A stretch of DNA of 13,690 bases from Myxococcota bacterium (GTDB lineage: Bacteria > Myxococcota_A > UBA9160 > PR03): positions 1-13,690 of the forward strand of contig JASJBO010000113.1 in assembly GCA_030066475.1 (NCBI GenBank), written 5' to 3'. Position 1 is the stretch's first letter; each line of letters begins with the position of its first letter. Positions 1-7,437 of this stretch are shown in pieces. The notes beneath the pieces were generated by a model, which saw nothing but the letters and a program-made list of their open reading frames with translations, was not told where the DNA came from and searched no databases. Position numbers and translations under genes: made by a program.

Positions 1-2
1 GG

Positions 3-758
3 GCCGAGGAGACGTCGGACCCGACCGTTCACGCCACCGCGGAGCTCGTGGGGGACGGTCGGACTTCGCTCGAGAAGCTCGAGCTTCCGGTGGCGGAGCT
101 CGATCGACTGGCCGAGATCGAGCCGGGAGAGGATGCGAACTTCTCGAGTGGCGAGTACGCGAAGCTCGCCGCCGCCCGGGCCGGGATCACGGACCGGAAG
201 GAGCGCCGGGCGGCGCTGCAGGCGGCCCTGCGCGAGATCCTCGCAGAGCGACTGGCCGCGTATCGAAGCCGCGGGCTTGCGGGGATCGCTCCCTACCAGC
301 GCGCCGGCGGCAAGCAGAGCCCCGCAGCGGCACAGCTCGAACGCGCCTTCAGCGCTCTCAGGATGACGAGGCGGGTCGTCCCGCCAGCCTATCGCGCCAT
401 GTCGGAATTCCCGAAGCCGGTGCCCGAGGGTGTCGAGAGCCGCTTCTACTGGATCCTGCACGAGGCCCGGGATCGGATGGCCGTGGCCCTCGCTCACGTC
501 GTCTACGGCCGGGCCGGCGATGCCATCGCGTTCATCGAGCGACGCTTCTACGTGAGCAACTCGCTGAACTCGCTGCAGGCCGTCGCGCTCGTCCTGCCCA
601 TCGAGGAGGGCACCGCGGTGTTCTACGCCAACCGCACCGGGACCGATCAGGTGACCGGCTTCGGCTCGTCCGTGGCGAAGGAGATCGGGCGCCGGATCAT
701 GCGCGGCGAGCTGGAACGCCTCGGCGAGGCCTACCTGGAGTCCTCCGACCCCGGCTGA
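3..758 (+). CDS. conserved protein of unknown function, 5' end cut by the window edge
   Basis: The frame is open from the first bases of the window with GC-rich third codon positions, so the GTG at 48 is probably internal and the true N-terminus, perhaps with a signal peptide, lies outside. About 251 residues are visible. The first part is charged and helical. A motif with FYW follows near the middle, and the C-terminal half holds a segment reading NRTGTDQVTGFGSS, then a basic helical tail. This layout resembles a loosely recalled group of uncharacterised, probably exported proteins in Gram-negative bacteria, in which an 'NRT.TD...GFG' segment follows a predicted beta-rich region. No catalytic motif, heme motif or membrane helix is visible in the part present. 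It lies 82 bp upstream of the pentaheme cytochrome on the same strand and may or may not be cotranscribed. Coding status is fairly certain; function is unknown. Confidence 0.7.
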   Translation, partial: AEETSDPTVHATAELVGDGRTSLEKLELPVAELDRLAEIEPGEDANFSSGEYAKLAAARAGITDRKERRAALQAALREILAERLAAYRSRGLAGIAPYQRAGGKQSPAAAQLERAFSALRMTRRVVPPAYRAMSEFPKPVPEGVESRFYWILHEARDRMAVALAHVVYGRAGDAIAFIERRFYVSNSLNSLQAVALVLPIEEGTAVFYANRTGTDQVTGFGSSVAKEIGRRIMRGELERLGEAYLESSDPG

Positions 759-840
759 GTCCCGAGCAGGCGGTCGGCGCCGCGCTCTTCGCCCTGTGCG
801 CGCCGGAGGACGACGCCGGCGAACGCCGCTAGCCTGCCTC

Positions 841-1440
841 ATGCAGTGGACGCTATGGCTGTTGCCGCTCTCGGTGGTCGTCGGCGCGATCGGCTGGGGC
901 GTCAGCGACCGGGTCGAGCAGCGCAACGACTTCTGCAACGCGTGCCACCTGCCCGACGGGACGGCCTTGCATCGGCAGGTCCGCGACGACTTCGACCGCG
1001 TGATGCCGCTGAGCCTCGCTGGCGTGCACGGGCGCGGCTGGGTGGAGGAGCGCGAGGACTCGGACTTCCGCTGCATCGACTGTCACGCGGGGTCGGGTCC
1101 CGTCGAGCGAACGAAGATCAAGCTGCTCGCCGCGCGCGACGCGGTGCGCTACGCGATCGGGCGCTTCGAGGAGCCGGAGGGGATGCCGTTCGACCTGTCG
1201 GCCGGCACCTGCCTCGGCTGCCATCCGACCTTTCGCAGCTCCGCCGCCCCCGGCTGGACGGTGGAGGCGTACCACGGGCTCGACGCGCACGACGACGCGC
1301 CCGACGGCCCGGCCTGCGTGAGCTGCCACGCCGTTCACCCCCGGGACGGCGACGCCTTCGCCTACTTCATGCAGCGGGAACGGGTGGACCGGCAGTGCCA
1401 AGTCTGTCACTCGGGACCCGACGGCCCGGGCATCCGCTAG
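841..1440 (+). CDS. membrane-anchored pentaheme c-type cytochrome (NapC/NirT-like)
   Basis: The 199-residue product starts with one hydrophobic segment (about residues 4-21), a likely uncleaved anchor. The rest should lie outside the membrane. Five CXXCH heme-binding motifs are visible: CNACH at 32, CIDCH at 78, CLGCH at 124, CVSCH at 159 and CQVCH at 186. An anchor followed by clustered hemes is the layout of NapC/NirT-type quinol-oxidising cytochromes, which usually have four hemes, so this is a small five-heme relative. The likely role is moving electrons from the quinone pool to periplasmic partners. The in-frame GTG at 796 would add 15 residues, including an Arg run that would suit a cytoplasmic tail. 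However, those codons (GGA, CGA, CTA) end in A far more often than the rest of the gene, so the ATG at 841 is preferred. Neither start has a clear Shine-Dalgarno. The next cytochrome gene begins 44 bp downstream. Confidence 0.85.
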   Translation: MQWTLWLLPLSVVVGAIGWGVSDRVEQRNDFCNACHLPDGTALHRQVRDDFDRVMPLSLAGVHGRGWVEEREDSDFRCIDCHAGSGPVERTKIKLLAARDAVRYAIGRFEEPEGMPFDLSAGTCLGCHPTFRSSAAPGWTVEAYHGLDAHDDAPDGPACVSCHAVHPRDGDAFAYFMQRERVDRQCQVCHSGPDGPGIR

Positions 1441-1484
1441 CTGGAGGATGCGGCAACGGCCCTTCCTGGACTGGGAGCTCGCCC

Positions 1485-2348
1485 ATGTACGAACGGGTTC
1501 GACTTCGCGCTGGCACGGTGCTGCTGTCGATGGTCGCGCTCGGCCTGCTGCTGGCCGCGGCGCGGGCCGGGCAGTCCACCGCCGACGATCGCATCTTGCG
1601 CGTCCAGGACGGCAGCTCGGTCCGGCAGTACACGATCGAGGAGCTCGTCGCCGCCATCGGGCTCGCGGAGCTCGAGGTGGCGAAGGATCCGCACTTCGGC
1701 ACGGATCGGATCTTCGCGGGCTTCGCGCTGGACTCCCTGCTGGATCACATCGGGCTCGGCAGCGCGCCCGAGCTGCTGCTGGTCTGTGCCGACGGCTACC
1801 GCATCCCGTTCGATGTAGCGGCGTTGTCACGATCCGGGCTGCGCGGTCTGCTCGCCATCCGCGACACGGCGCTGCCCGCCGACGGCGAGGCCCATTGGGC
1901 GATCTATCGCCACGGAGCCGAGGCCGTCGACTTCGATCCGTTCTACCTGGTCTGGGCCAGCACCGACGCGGGCGCCGACCTCGGCCCCGAGACCGTGCCG
2001 TGGCCCTTCCAGCTCACCGAGATCCATCGCTTCGACCGGACCGCCTACTTCGCCCCGGCGCGGCCACCGCCGGCCGCCGGCGACTCCGCGCTGAGGGGCT
2101 TCGCGATCTACACCGCGCATTGCGGCAAGTGCCATCGCATGCGCGGCGTCGGCGGCAACGTGGGGCCGGCCTTGGATCGCGAGTGGAGCCTGTCCTCGGT
2201 GTTCCCCACGGCGGAGCTTCGCGACTACGTGCGCCACGAGGACAGCCGCTTTCCGCACTCCAAGATGCCCGACTTCTCGACGCTGCTGGGCCCCGCCGAG
2301 ATCGACCAGGTGGTCGACTACCTTCAGACGATGCAACCAGAGCGCTAG
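1485..2348 (+). CDS. exported monoheme cytochrome c with a novel N-terminal domain
   Basis: The ATG at 1485 follows a GGGAG about 8 nt upstream and gives 287 residues. Residues 1-28 look like a signal peptide or anchor (basic start, then a Leu/Ala-rich stretch). Residues about 35-185 form a domain with an 'FAGFALDSLLDHIG' segment and a 'PWPFQLTEI' segment. This faintly recalls the sulfite-oxidase-type molybdopterin domain fold, but no cofactor ligand can be identified, so that is a weak guess. Residues about 200-287 are a class I cytochrome c domain. The heme motif is CGKCH at 213-217, followed by a Gly/Pro loop, and Met261 in 'KMPDF' is the probable distal ligand. The terminal helix contains VVDYL. 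With the pentaheme protein upstream it probably forms a periplasmic electron-transfer pair. The substrate or terminal partner is not evident. The heme domain is certain; the role of the N-terminal domain is not. Confidence 0.8.
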   Translation: MYERVRLRAGTVLLSMVALGLLLAAARAGQSTADDRILRVQDGSSVRQYTIEELVAAIGLAELEVAKDPHFGTDRIFAGFALDSLLDHIGLGSAPELLLVCADGYRIPFDVAALSRSGLRGLLAIRDTALPADGEAHWAIYRHGAEAVDFDPFYLVWASTDAGADLGPETVPWPFQLTEIHRFDRTAYFAPARPPPAAGDSALRGFAIYTAHCGKCHRMRGVGGNVGPALDREWSLSSVFPTAELRDYVRHEDSRFPHSKMPDFSTLLGPAEIDQVVDYLQTMQPER

Positions 2349-2374
2349 CGAAGACCGCCCGAAGCTCCCCGCAA

Positions 2375-2393
2375 GCGCCGGCGAAGCCGGCGC
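2375..2393. terminator. perfect GC hairpin between convergent genes, possible bidirectional terminator
   Basis: An 8-bp perfect inverted repeat, GCGCCGGC, encloses a 3-nt loop (GAA on plus, TTC on minus). It sits in the 79-bp gap between the stop of the cytochrome gene and the stop of the last gene of the minus-strand operon. No T-run follows on either strand, so it is not a classical intrinsic terminator. Position between convergent genes and stem strength are the only support. A stability element or chance in GC-rich DNA remains possible. Confidence 0.4.
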
Positions 2394-2427
2394 GCGCAGC
2401 GAGCCATGGGCGAGCGAAGTCCACCAG

Positions 2428-3198
2428 CTAGGATTCCACCGCATCGAGGAAGGCCGGCTTCTCGCCGCCGCCGTGCACCAGGATGCTGGCGCCGCTCACG
2501 TAGCTGGCGAGTGGCGAGGCCAGGAACGCGCACACGTCGCCCACGTCGCGTGGGGTGCCGAGACGCTCGAGCGGGACCGTCGCGGCCACGCGCGCCTGCG
2601 CCGCGTCGTCGCCGTAGTGCAGGTGGGCGAGCTCGGTCGCGATCATGCCGGCGGTGACGGCGTTCACCCGCACCTTGGGTGCCCACTCGACGGCGAGCGT
2701 CTGGGTCAGGGAGAGCAGGCCGGCCTTGGCGGCGCCGTAGGCGGCGGTGCCGGGCGAAGGGCGCACCGCACTCACGCTCGCGATGTTGACGATCGAGCCC
2801 CCCTCGGGCTGCGCCTGCATCACGGCGTTCGCCGCCTGCGCGCAGTGGAGCGGCGCGATCAGGTTGAGCTGGATGATCTTCTCGTGGAAGCGCGGCGACG
2901 CGTCGGCCGCCTGCGCGGCGGGCGAGCCACCCGCGTTGTTCACCAGCAGGTCGAGCCGGCCGAAGCGCTCGCGCGCGAAGCCGACCGCGCGCGCGGCCTG
3001 CTCGGGATCGCGCACGTCCGCCTCGGTGAAGGCGGCCTCGCGCCCGGCGTGCGCGGGCAGCGCCTCGGGCGGCTTGCGCCCGCACACCACCACGTCGGCG
3101 CCCGCCTCGAGCAGGCGCTGGGTGATGCCCCGCCCCACGCCGCGCGTCCCGCCGGTGACCAGCGCCACCCGGCCGCCGAGGTCGATCGCGAGCGTCAC
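2428..3198 (-). CDS. short-chain dehydrogenase/reductase, Rv3549c-like (steroid ring C/D degradation)
   Basis: This is a 256-residue classical SDR. The cofactor-binding motif TGGTRGVG is at 15-22, NNAG at 87-90, the catalytic Ser is around 141, and YGAAK gives Tyr154 and Lys158. Segments such as NNAGGSP, MQAQP followed by GGSIVNI, PGTAAYGAAKAG and VEWAPKVRVNAV match what I recall of M. tuberculosis Rv3549c, which sits beside echA20-ipdABC. The likely reaction is NAD(P)-dependent oxidation or reduction of a hydroxy/keto group on a CoA thioester after ring opening; the exact substrate is inferred only. The start is GTG at 3198, overlapping the preceding dehydrogenase stop as GTGA. A GGAG lies 8 nt upstream, so translation is probably coupled. 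It is the last gene of the minus operon. It differs clearly from the second SDR in this operon, so the two are not a recent duplication. Confidence 0.88.
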   Translation of the reverse strand: MTLAIDLGGRVALVTGGTRGVGRGITQRLLEAGADVVVCGRKPPEALPAHAGREAAFTEADVRDPEQAARAVGFARERFGRLDLLVNNAGGSPAAQAADASPRFHEKIIQLNLIAPLHCAQAANAVMQAQPEGGSIVNIASVSAVRPSPGTAAYGAAKAGLLSLTQTLAVEWAPKVRVNAVTAGMIATELAHLHYGDDAAQARVAATVPLERLGTPRDVGDVCAFLASPLASYVSGASILVHGGGEKPAFLDAVES

Positions 3199-4313
3199 GT
3201 GTCGGACTCCAGCCCGAGGTGGCGCGCCACCCGCTCCCGGTGCCAGTCGGGCGTGCCCAGCAGCGCCTCGCCGGCGCGCGCCCGCTTGAAGTAGAGGTGG
3301 ACGTCGTACTCCCAGGTGAAGCCGACGCCGCCGTGGATCTGGATCGCGTCGGCCGCGCAGCGGAAGAACGCCTCGGAGGCGGTTGCCTTGGCCAGCGACG
3401 CGGCCACCGGCAGCTCGGGCGCGTCCTCGGCCGCGACGCACGCGGCGTAGTAGGCGCCCGAGCGCGCCGCCTCCACCGCCACCATCATGTCGGCGCACTT
3501 GTGCTTGATCGCCTGGAACGAGCCGATCGGGCGCCCGAACTGCTCGCGCTCCTTCGCGTAGGCGACCGACGCGTCGAGGCAGCGCTGCGCGCCGCCCACC
3601 TGCTCGGCGGCCAGCGCCACCGCGGCGCGGTCGAGCGTCTCCGCGAGTGCGGCCGCGCCCTGGCCCGGCTCGCCGAGCCGCGCCGTGGCGGACACACGCA
3701 CGTCGCGCAGCTCGACCTCGGCGAGCCGGCGCGTCTGGTCCATCGTGGGCAGCCGTCGGCGCTCGAGGCCCGCGGTGTCCGCGGGAACGGCGAACAGGTC
3801 GAGCCCCTGCGGCGACTCCGCAGCCACCACCACCAGGTCCGCGCAGTGCCCGTCGACCACGAAGCGCTTGCAGCCGCTCAGCACGAACGCGTGGCCTTCG
3901 GGGCGCGCCGTGGTGCGGGCGCCTGCCGCGTCCGTGTGCGCCAGCGTCGCGACGAGCTGCCCCTCGGCGATCGCGCCCAGGTGCTCCTGCCTCTGCGCCT
4001 CGCTGCCGGCGGCGAGCAGCGCGTTCGCGCCCAGGCACACGCTCGAGAAGAAGGGCGCGCACAGCAGGGCCTCGCCCATCACCTCCATCAGCGCGCTCAG
4101 CTCGACGGCGCCGAGGCCCAGGCCGCCGTACGCCTCGGGGATCGAGACGGCGGCCCAGCCCAGCTCGGCGCCGATGCGCTTCCACAGCGCCGGGTCGTGG
4201 CCCAGCTCGCTGGCCATCGCCGCGCGCACCGCCTCGCTGCCGCCCTGGTCGGCGAGGAAGGCGCGCGCGGTCTCGCGCAGCTCCTCCTGCTCGGCGGTGA
4301 ACGCGAAGTTCAC
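3195..4313 (-). CDS. acyl-CoA dehydrogenase, beta-type subunit lacking the usual base (FadE32/FadE33-like)
   Basis: The 372-residue product has the acyl-CoA dehydrogenase order: N-terminal helical domain, middle beta domain, C-terminal helical domain. FAD-binding elements of the C-terminal domain are intact: the segment REQFGRPIGSFQAIKH at 256-271 and QIHGGVGFTWEYD at 325-337. The helix-G position that carries the catalytic Glu in isovaleryl-type enzymes appears to be Asp228 (LDR). The MCAD-type Glu is also absent, and the middle-domain motif that normally reads W(S/T)EP.AGSD is degenerate (AHTDAAGAR near 125-133). Such subunits in mycobacterial cholesterol degradation work as the partner half of alpha2-beta2 enzymes. 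The FadE31-like protein encoded upstream in the same operon is the obvious alpha partner. The start is GTG at 4313, 4 bp after the preceding SDR stop, with only a weak ribosome site. Whether it equals FadE32 or FadE33 cannot be settled by eye. Confidence 0.85.
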   Translation of the reverse strand: MNFAFTAEQEELRETARAFLADQGGSEAVRAAMASELGHDPALWKRIGAELGWAAVSIPEAYGGLGLGAVELSALMEVMGEALLCAPFFSSVCLGANALLAAGSEAQRQEHLGAIAEGQLVATLAHTDAAGARTTARPEGHAFVLSGCKRFVVDGHCADLVVVAAESPQGLDLFAVPADTAGLERRRLPTMDQTRRLAEVELRDVRVSATARLGEPGQGAAALAETLDRAAVALAAEQVGGAQRCLDASVAYAKEREQFGRPIGSFQAIKHKCADMMVAVEAARSGAYYAACVAAEDAPELPVAASLAKATASEAFFRCAADAIQIHGGVGFTWEYDVHLYFKRARAGEALLGTPDWHRERVARHLGLESDT

Positions 4314-4317
4314 CGGG

Positions 4318-5220
4318 CTAGGTCCCGTAGACCTTCTGCGGCGGCACGGCCTTGGCGAGCAGGTCGTGCACCGCGCCGCCCACCTCGTCGGCCGCCCAGC
4401 GCTCGCCCTTGTCGACCACCGGCCCCTCGCGCCAGCCGTCGGCGAGGCCCAGCTTGCCGCCGGCGATCTCGAACACGCGCCCCGTGACGTCGCGCGACTC
4501 GGCGCTGCCGAGCCAGACGACCAGCGGCGACACGTTGCCGGGGTGCATGGCGTCGAAGCCGCTCTCGGGCTTCGCCATCATCTCGGCGAACACCTCCTCG
4601 GTCATGCGCGTGCGCGCCGAGGGCGCGATCGCGTTCGACGTGATGCCGTAGCGCCCGAGCTCGGCGGCCTGGATCAGGGTGAGCGTCGCGATGCCGGCCT
4701 TGGCCGCCGAGTACGAGCTCTGCCCGATGCTGCCCTGGAGCCCGGCGCCCGAGCTGGTGTTGATGATGCGCGCATCCACCGCCTCGCCGGCCTTGGCGCG
4801 GTTGCGCCAGTACTCGGCGGCGTGCCGCGCCAGGCAGAAGTGGCCCTTCAGGTGCACGCGCACCACGGCATCCCACTCGTCCTCGCTGCACGACACGAAC
4901 ATGCGGTCGCGCACGAAGCCGGCGTTGTTGACCACCACGTCGAGCCCGCCGAAGTGCTCGATCGCCTGCTGCACGGCGGCGCCGGTCTGCTCCCAGTCGG
5001 CCACGTCGGCGCCGTTGGTGATCGCCTCGCCGCCCCGGCCGCGGATCTCCTCCACCACCTCGTCGGCCGGCCCGGTCGAGCCGCCGCTCCCGTCGAGCGC
5101 CACGCCGATGTCGTTCACCACCACCTTGGCGCCCTCGCGCGCGAAGGCCAGCGCGTGCTCGCGCCCGATGCCCCGCGCGGCACCGGTCACGATCACGACC
5201 CGTCCGTCGCAGATGCCCAT
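4318..5220 (-). CDS. short-chain dehydrogenase/reductase, Rv3548c-like (steroid ring C/D degradation)
   Basis: This is a 300-residue SDR, longer than the classical 250, with about 50 extra C-terminal residues ending in VYGT. Motifs are TGAARGIG at 12-19, NNAG at 98-101, Ser156/Ser157 in NTSSGAG, and YSAAK with Tyr170 and Lys174. The insert around 40-50 (ALDGSGGSTG) and the NDIGV segment are typical of SDRs related to the dehydrogenase domain of peroxisomal multifunctional enzyme type 2, which oxidise 3-hydroxyacyl-CoA. The overall pattern, including FVRDRMFV, GHF and GSAESRDVTG, matches what I recall of M. tuberculosis Rv3548c. The likely role is a beta-oxidation-like hydroxyacyl-CoA dehydrogenase step on the ring-opened CoA thioesters, feeding the adjacent thiolase. 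The ATG at 5220 is 2 bp after the thiolase stop (TGA-GC-ATG), so translational coupling is likely. Family is certain; the exact substrate is inferred. Confidence 0.88.
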   Translation of the reverse strand: MGICDGRVVIVTGAARGIGREHALAFAREGAKVVVNDIGVALDGSGGSTGPADEVVEEIRGRGGEAITNGADVADWEQTGAAVQQAIEHFGGLDVVVNNAGFVRDRMFVSCSEDEWDAVVRVHLKGHFCLARHAAEYWRNRAKAGEAVDARIINTSSGAGLQGSIGQSSYSAAKAGIATLTLIQAAELGRYGITSNAIAPSARTRMTEEVFAEMMAKPESGFDAMHPGNVSPLVVWLGSAESRDVTGRVFEIAGGKLGLADGWREGPVVDKGERWAADEVGGAVHDLLAKAVPPQKVYGT

Positions 5221-5222
5221 GC

Positions 5223-6374
5223 TCAGAGCCTCTCGATGATGGTGACGTTGGCCTGGCCGCCGCCCTCGCACATGGTCTGCAGGCCGTAGCGGCCGCCGGT
5301 GCGCTCGAGCTCGTTCAGCAGCGTCGTCATCAGCCGCGTACCGGTGGCGCCGATCGGGTGCCCCAGCGCGATCGCGCCGCCGTTGACGTTCACCACCGAC
5401 AGGTCGGCGCCCGTCTCCTTCTCCCAGGCCAGCACCACCGGCGCAAACGCCTCGTTGATCTCGACCCGGTCGATCTCGCCGAGCTTCATGCCGGTCTTCT
5501 CGAGCGCGTGCGCGGTGGCGGGGATCGGCGCGGTGAGCATGAAGATCGGGTCGGCGGCGCGCACCGAGATGTGGTGCACGCGCGCCCGCGGCTTCAGGCC
5601 GTGCCGCTTCACCGCCTGCTCGGAGGCCACCAGCATCGCGCTGGCACCATCCGAGATCTGGCTCGCCACGGCCGCCGTCAGGCGCCCGCCCTCCTCGAGC
5701 GGCTGGAGGCTCGCCATCTTCTCCAGACTGGTGCCGCGGCGCGGCCCCTCGTCCACCGCCACGTCGCCGAGCGGCACGATCTCGTTGTCGAAGCGGCCCT
5801 CGTCGATGGCACGCAGCGCGCGCGTGTGGCTCTCGAGCGCGAACACCTCCATGTCCTCGCGCGAGATCTCCCACTTCTCGGCGATCATCTCGGCGCCGCG
5901 GAACTGCGAGACCTCCTGCGTGCCGTAGCGCTCGACCCAGCCCTTCGAGCCCGAGAACGGGTCGCTGAAGCCGAGCGGCTCGGCCAGGGTCATCGCCGAC
6001 GAGATCGGGATGGCGCTCATGTTCTGCACGCCGCCCGCCACCACCAGGTCACTGGTGCCGCTCATCACCGCCTGCGCCGCGAAGTGCACCGACTGCTGCG
6101 AGGAGCCGCACTGGCGGTCGATCGTCACGCCCGGCACGTGCTCGGGAAGTCCCGCCGCCAGCCAGCAGGTGCGCGCGATGTCGCCGGCCTGCGGACCCAG
6201 CGTGTCACAGCAGCCGAAGATCACGTCCTCGACCTCGCCGGGGTCGATCCCGGTGCGCTCGACCAGCGCCCGGATCACGTGCGCGCCCAGGTCGGCGGAG
6301 TGGACCTGCGAGAGCCCGCCCCCGCGCTTGCCCACCGGGGTCCGCACTGCATCGATCAGGTACGCCTCAGCCAT
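5223..6374 (-). CDS. fadA6: acetyl-CoA acetyltransferase family thiolase, FadA6-like
   Basis: The 383-residue product has full thiolase length. The nucleophile is Cys89 in DRQCGSSQQ. NEAFAPV is at 307-313, GHPIGATGTR at 338-347 supplies the catalytic His339, and the second Cys369 lies in CEGGGQANV near the C-terminus, so all active-site blocks are intact. In M. tuberculosis, FadA6 thiolytically cleaves beta-ketoacyl-CoA intermediates after rings C and D have been opened. The same role is inferred from position, between an SDR hydroxyacyl-CoA dehydrogenase gene and two acyl-CoA dehydrogenase genes of a HIP-type operon. It could instead be a general degradative thiolase, since thiolases are hard to subdivide by eye. 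The start is chosen as ATG 6374 over the adjacent GTG 6377 because AGGAG lies 6 nt from the ATG but only 3 nt from the GTG. Its first 8 bases overlap the preceding dehydrogenase gene (ATGGCTGA). Confidence 0.9.
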   Translation of the reverse strand: MAEAYLIDAVRTPVGKRGGGLSQVHSADLGAHVIRALVERTGIDPGEVEDVIFGCCDTLGPQAGDIARTCWLAAGLPEHVPGVTIDRQCGSSQQSVHFAAQAVMSGTSDLVVAGGVQNMSAIPISSAMTLAEPLGFSDPFSGSKGWVERYGTQEVSQFRGAEMIAEKWEISREDMEVFALESHTRALRAIDEGRFDNEIVPLGDVAVDEGPRRGTSLEKMASLQPLEEGGRLTAAVASQISDGASAMLVASEQAVKRHGLKPRARVHHISVRAADPIFMLTAPIPATAHALEKTGMKLGEIDRVEINEAFAPVVLAWEKETGADLSVVNVNGGAIALGHPIGATGTRLMTTLLNELERTGGRYGLQTMCEGGGQANVTIIERL

Positions 6375-7434
6375 CACGCTCTCCTGCGAAGGTGGTTCCG
6401 GGTCCGATCCGCGCGTCGGGCCCGAGCAGCCAGTCGGCCGCGCGCGCGCGGTGCAGCGCGCTGCGACCCCAGGCCCGCTCGAGCGACCAGGCGCGCCGCA
6501 TCCAGATGTGGAGGTCCTGCTCCCAGGTGTAGCCGATCGCGCCGTGCACCTGGAGCGAGGTGCCCGCCGCGCGGGTGGCGGCCTCGCAGGCCGCCAGCTT
6601 GGCCAGCGAGACGTGCACCGCCCGCTCGGGGTGGCCCTGCGCCACCGAGTGCGCGGCGCGGTGCACCACCGGGCGCGCGTACTCGAGCGCGACCTTCAGG
6701 TTGGCGAGCTGGTGCTTCACGGCCTGGAACGAGCCGATCGGCACGCCGAACTGCACGCGCTGCGAGGCGTACTCCACCGAGAGGTCGATCAGCCGGTCGG
6801 TCGCGCCGAGCGCCTCGGCGGCGCTGGCCAGGGCGCCGCGGTCGAAGGCGGCCGCCTGCAGCGCGCGGCCGCGCTCGCCGTCGGCCAGTCGCGTCGCCTC
6901 GGACGGCTGCCAGCGCACGGTGAAGAGCCGCCGCGAGGGGTCGTTGGCGGGCTCCGCCACCAGGTCCACGCCGGCCGGCTCGACGGCGTGGAGCGCGTCA
7001 GCGTCGGTCAGCAGCAGCAGGTCGGCGACGTCGGCGTCCACCACGAACGGGCTCTCCGCGTGGCCCACCGCCACGATCGCCTCGCCCCGCGCGATCGGCC
7101 CGAGCCAGCGCTCGGCCCGCGCGGCGTCGCCGCACTCGGTCAGCAGCGGCGCGGCCACCGCGGCAGTCGCGATCACCGGCTCGGGCAGGCCGGCGCGGCC
7201 CAGCTCCTCGAACAGCAGCACCGCATCGACCTCGTCGAGACCCATGCCGTCGTGGCTCTCGGGCACGCGCAGGCCGGCGATGCCCAGCTCGGCGAGCTTG
7301 GACCAGAGCGCCGGCGAGTGGCTGCGGCCGGCGTCCCACAGCTCGCGCAGGTGCTCGGGCGTGCACTCCTTGGCCAGGAAGTCGCGCACCGTGGTCTGGA
7401 ACAGCAGCTGATCTTCGCCGAACGTGAAGCGCAC
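6367..7434 (-). CDS. acyl-CoA dehydrogenase, beta-type subunit, FadE32-like
   Basis: The 355-residue product has the acyl-CoA dehydrogenase layout but a shortened, degenerate middle domain: the W(S/T)EP.AGSD region is replaced by GHAESPFVVDAD near 124-135. The C-terminal FAD elements are retained: QRVQFGVPIGSFQAVKH at 225-241 and QVHGAIGYTWEQD at 295-307. The helix-G base position appears to be Asp198 (FDR) rather than Glu. This fits a partner subunit of a heteromeric steroid acyl-CoA dehydrogenase. The gene lies 3 bp after the FadE31-like gene, and in M. tuberculosis fadE31-fadE32-fadE33 are neighbours whose products are reported to associate. FadE31-FadE32 is reported to act late in HIP degradation, on the ring-opened dicarboxylic CoA thioester. 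The start is GTG at 7434, with GAGG about 9 nt upstream. Assignment to FadE32 rather than FadE33 rests on gene order and is tentative. Confidence 0.85.
   Translation of the reverse strand: MRFTFGEDQLLFQTTVRDFLAKECTPEHLRELWDAGRSHSPALWSKLAELGIAGLRVPESHDGMGLDEVDAVLLFEELGRAGLPEPVIATAAVAAPLLTECGDAARAERWLGPIARGEAIVAVGHAESPFVVDADVADLLLLTDADALHAVEPAGVDLVAEPANDPSRRLFTVRWQPSEATRLADGERGRALQAAAFDRGALASAAEALGATDRLIDLSVEYASQRVQFGVPIGSFQAVKHQLANLKVALEYARPVVHRAAHSVAQGHPERAVHVSLAKLAACEAATRAAGTSLQVHGAIGYTWEQDLHIWMRRAWSLERAWGRSALHRARAADWLLGPDARIGPGTTFAGERDG
6381..6385 (-). promoter_or_regulatory. Shine-Dalgarno that decides the thiolase start
   Basis: AGGAG on the minus strand lies 6 nt before ATG 6374 and 3 nt before the in-frame GTG 6377. 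The spacing favours the ATG. The site lies inside the 3' end of the upstream acyl-CoA dehydrogenase gene, as expected for coupled translation. Confidence 0.6.
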
Positions 7435-7437
7435 CGG

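Noticed and set aside
796..840. GTG start at 796 for the pentaheme cytochrome
   Set aside because: The 15 extra codons are unusually A-ended for this genome and there is no ribosome site. It is not fully excluded, because the Arg run would suit a cytoplasmic tail.
1448..2431. Alternative frame over the monoheme cytochrome
   Set aside because: It is Arg/Gly/Ala-rich with no motif, while the overlapping frame carries a signal sequence, CXXCH and the axial Met segment.
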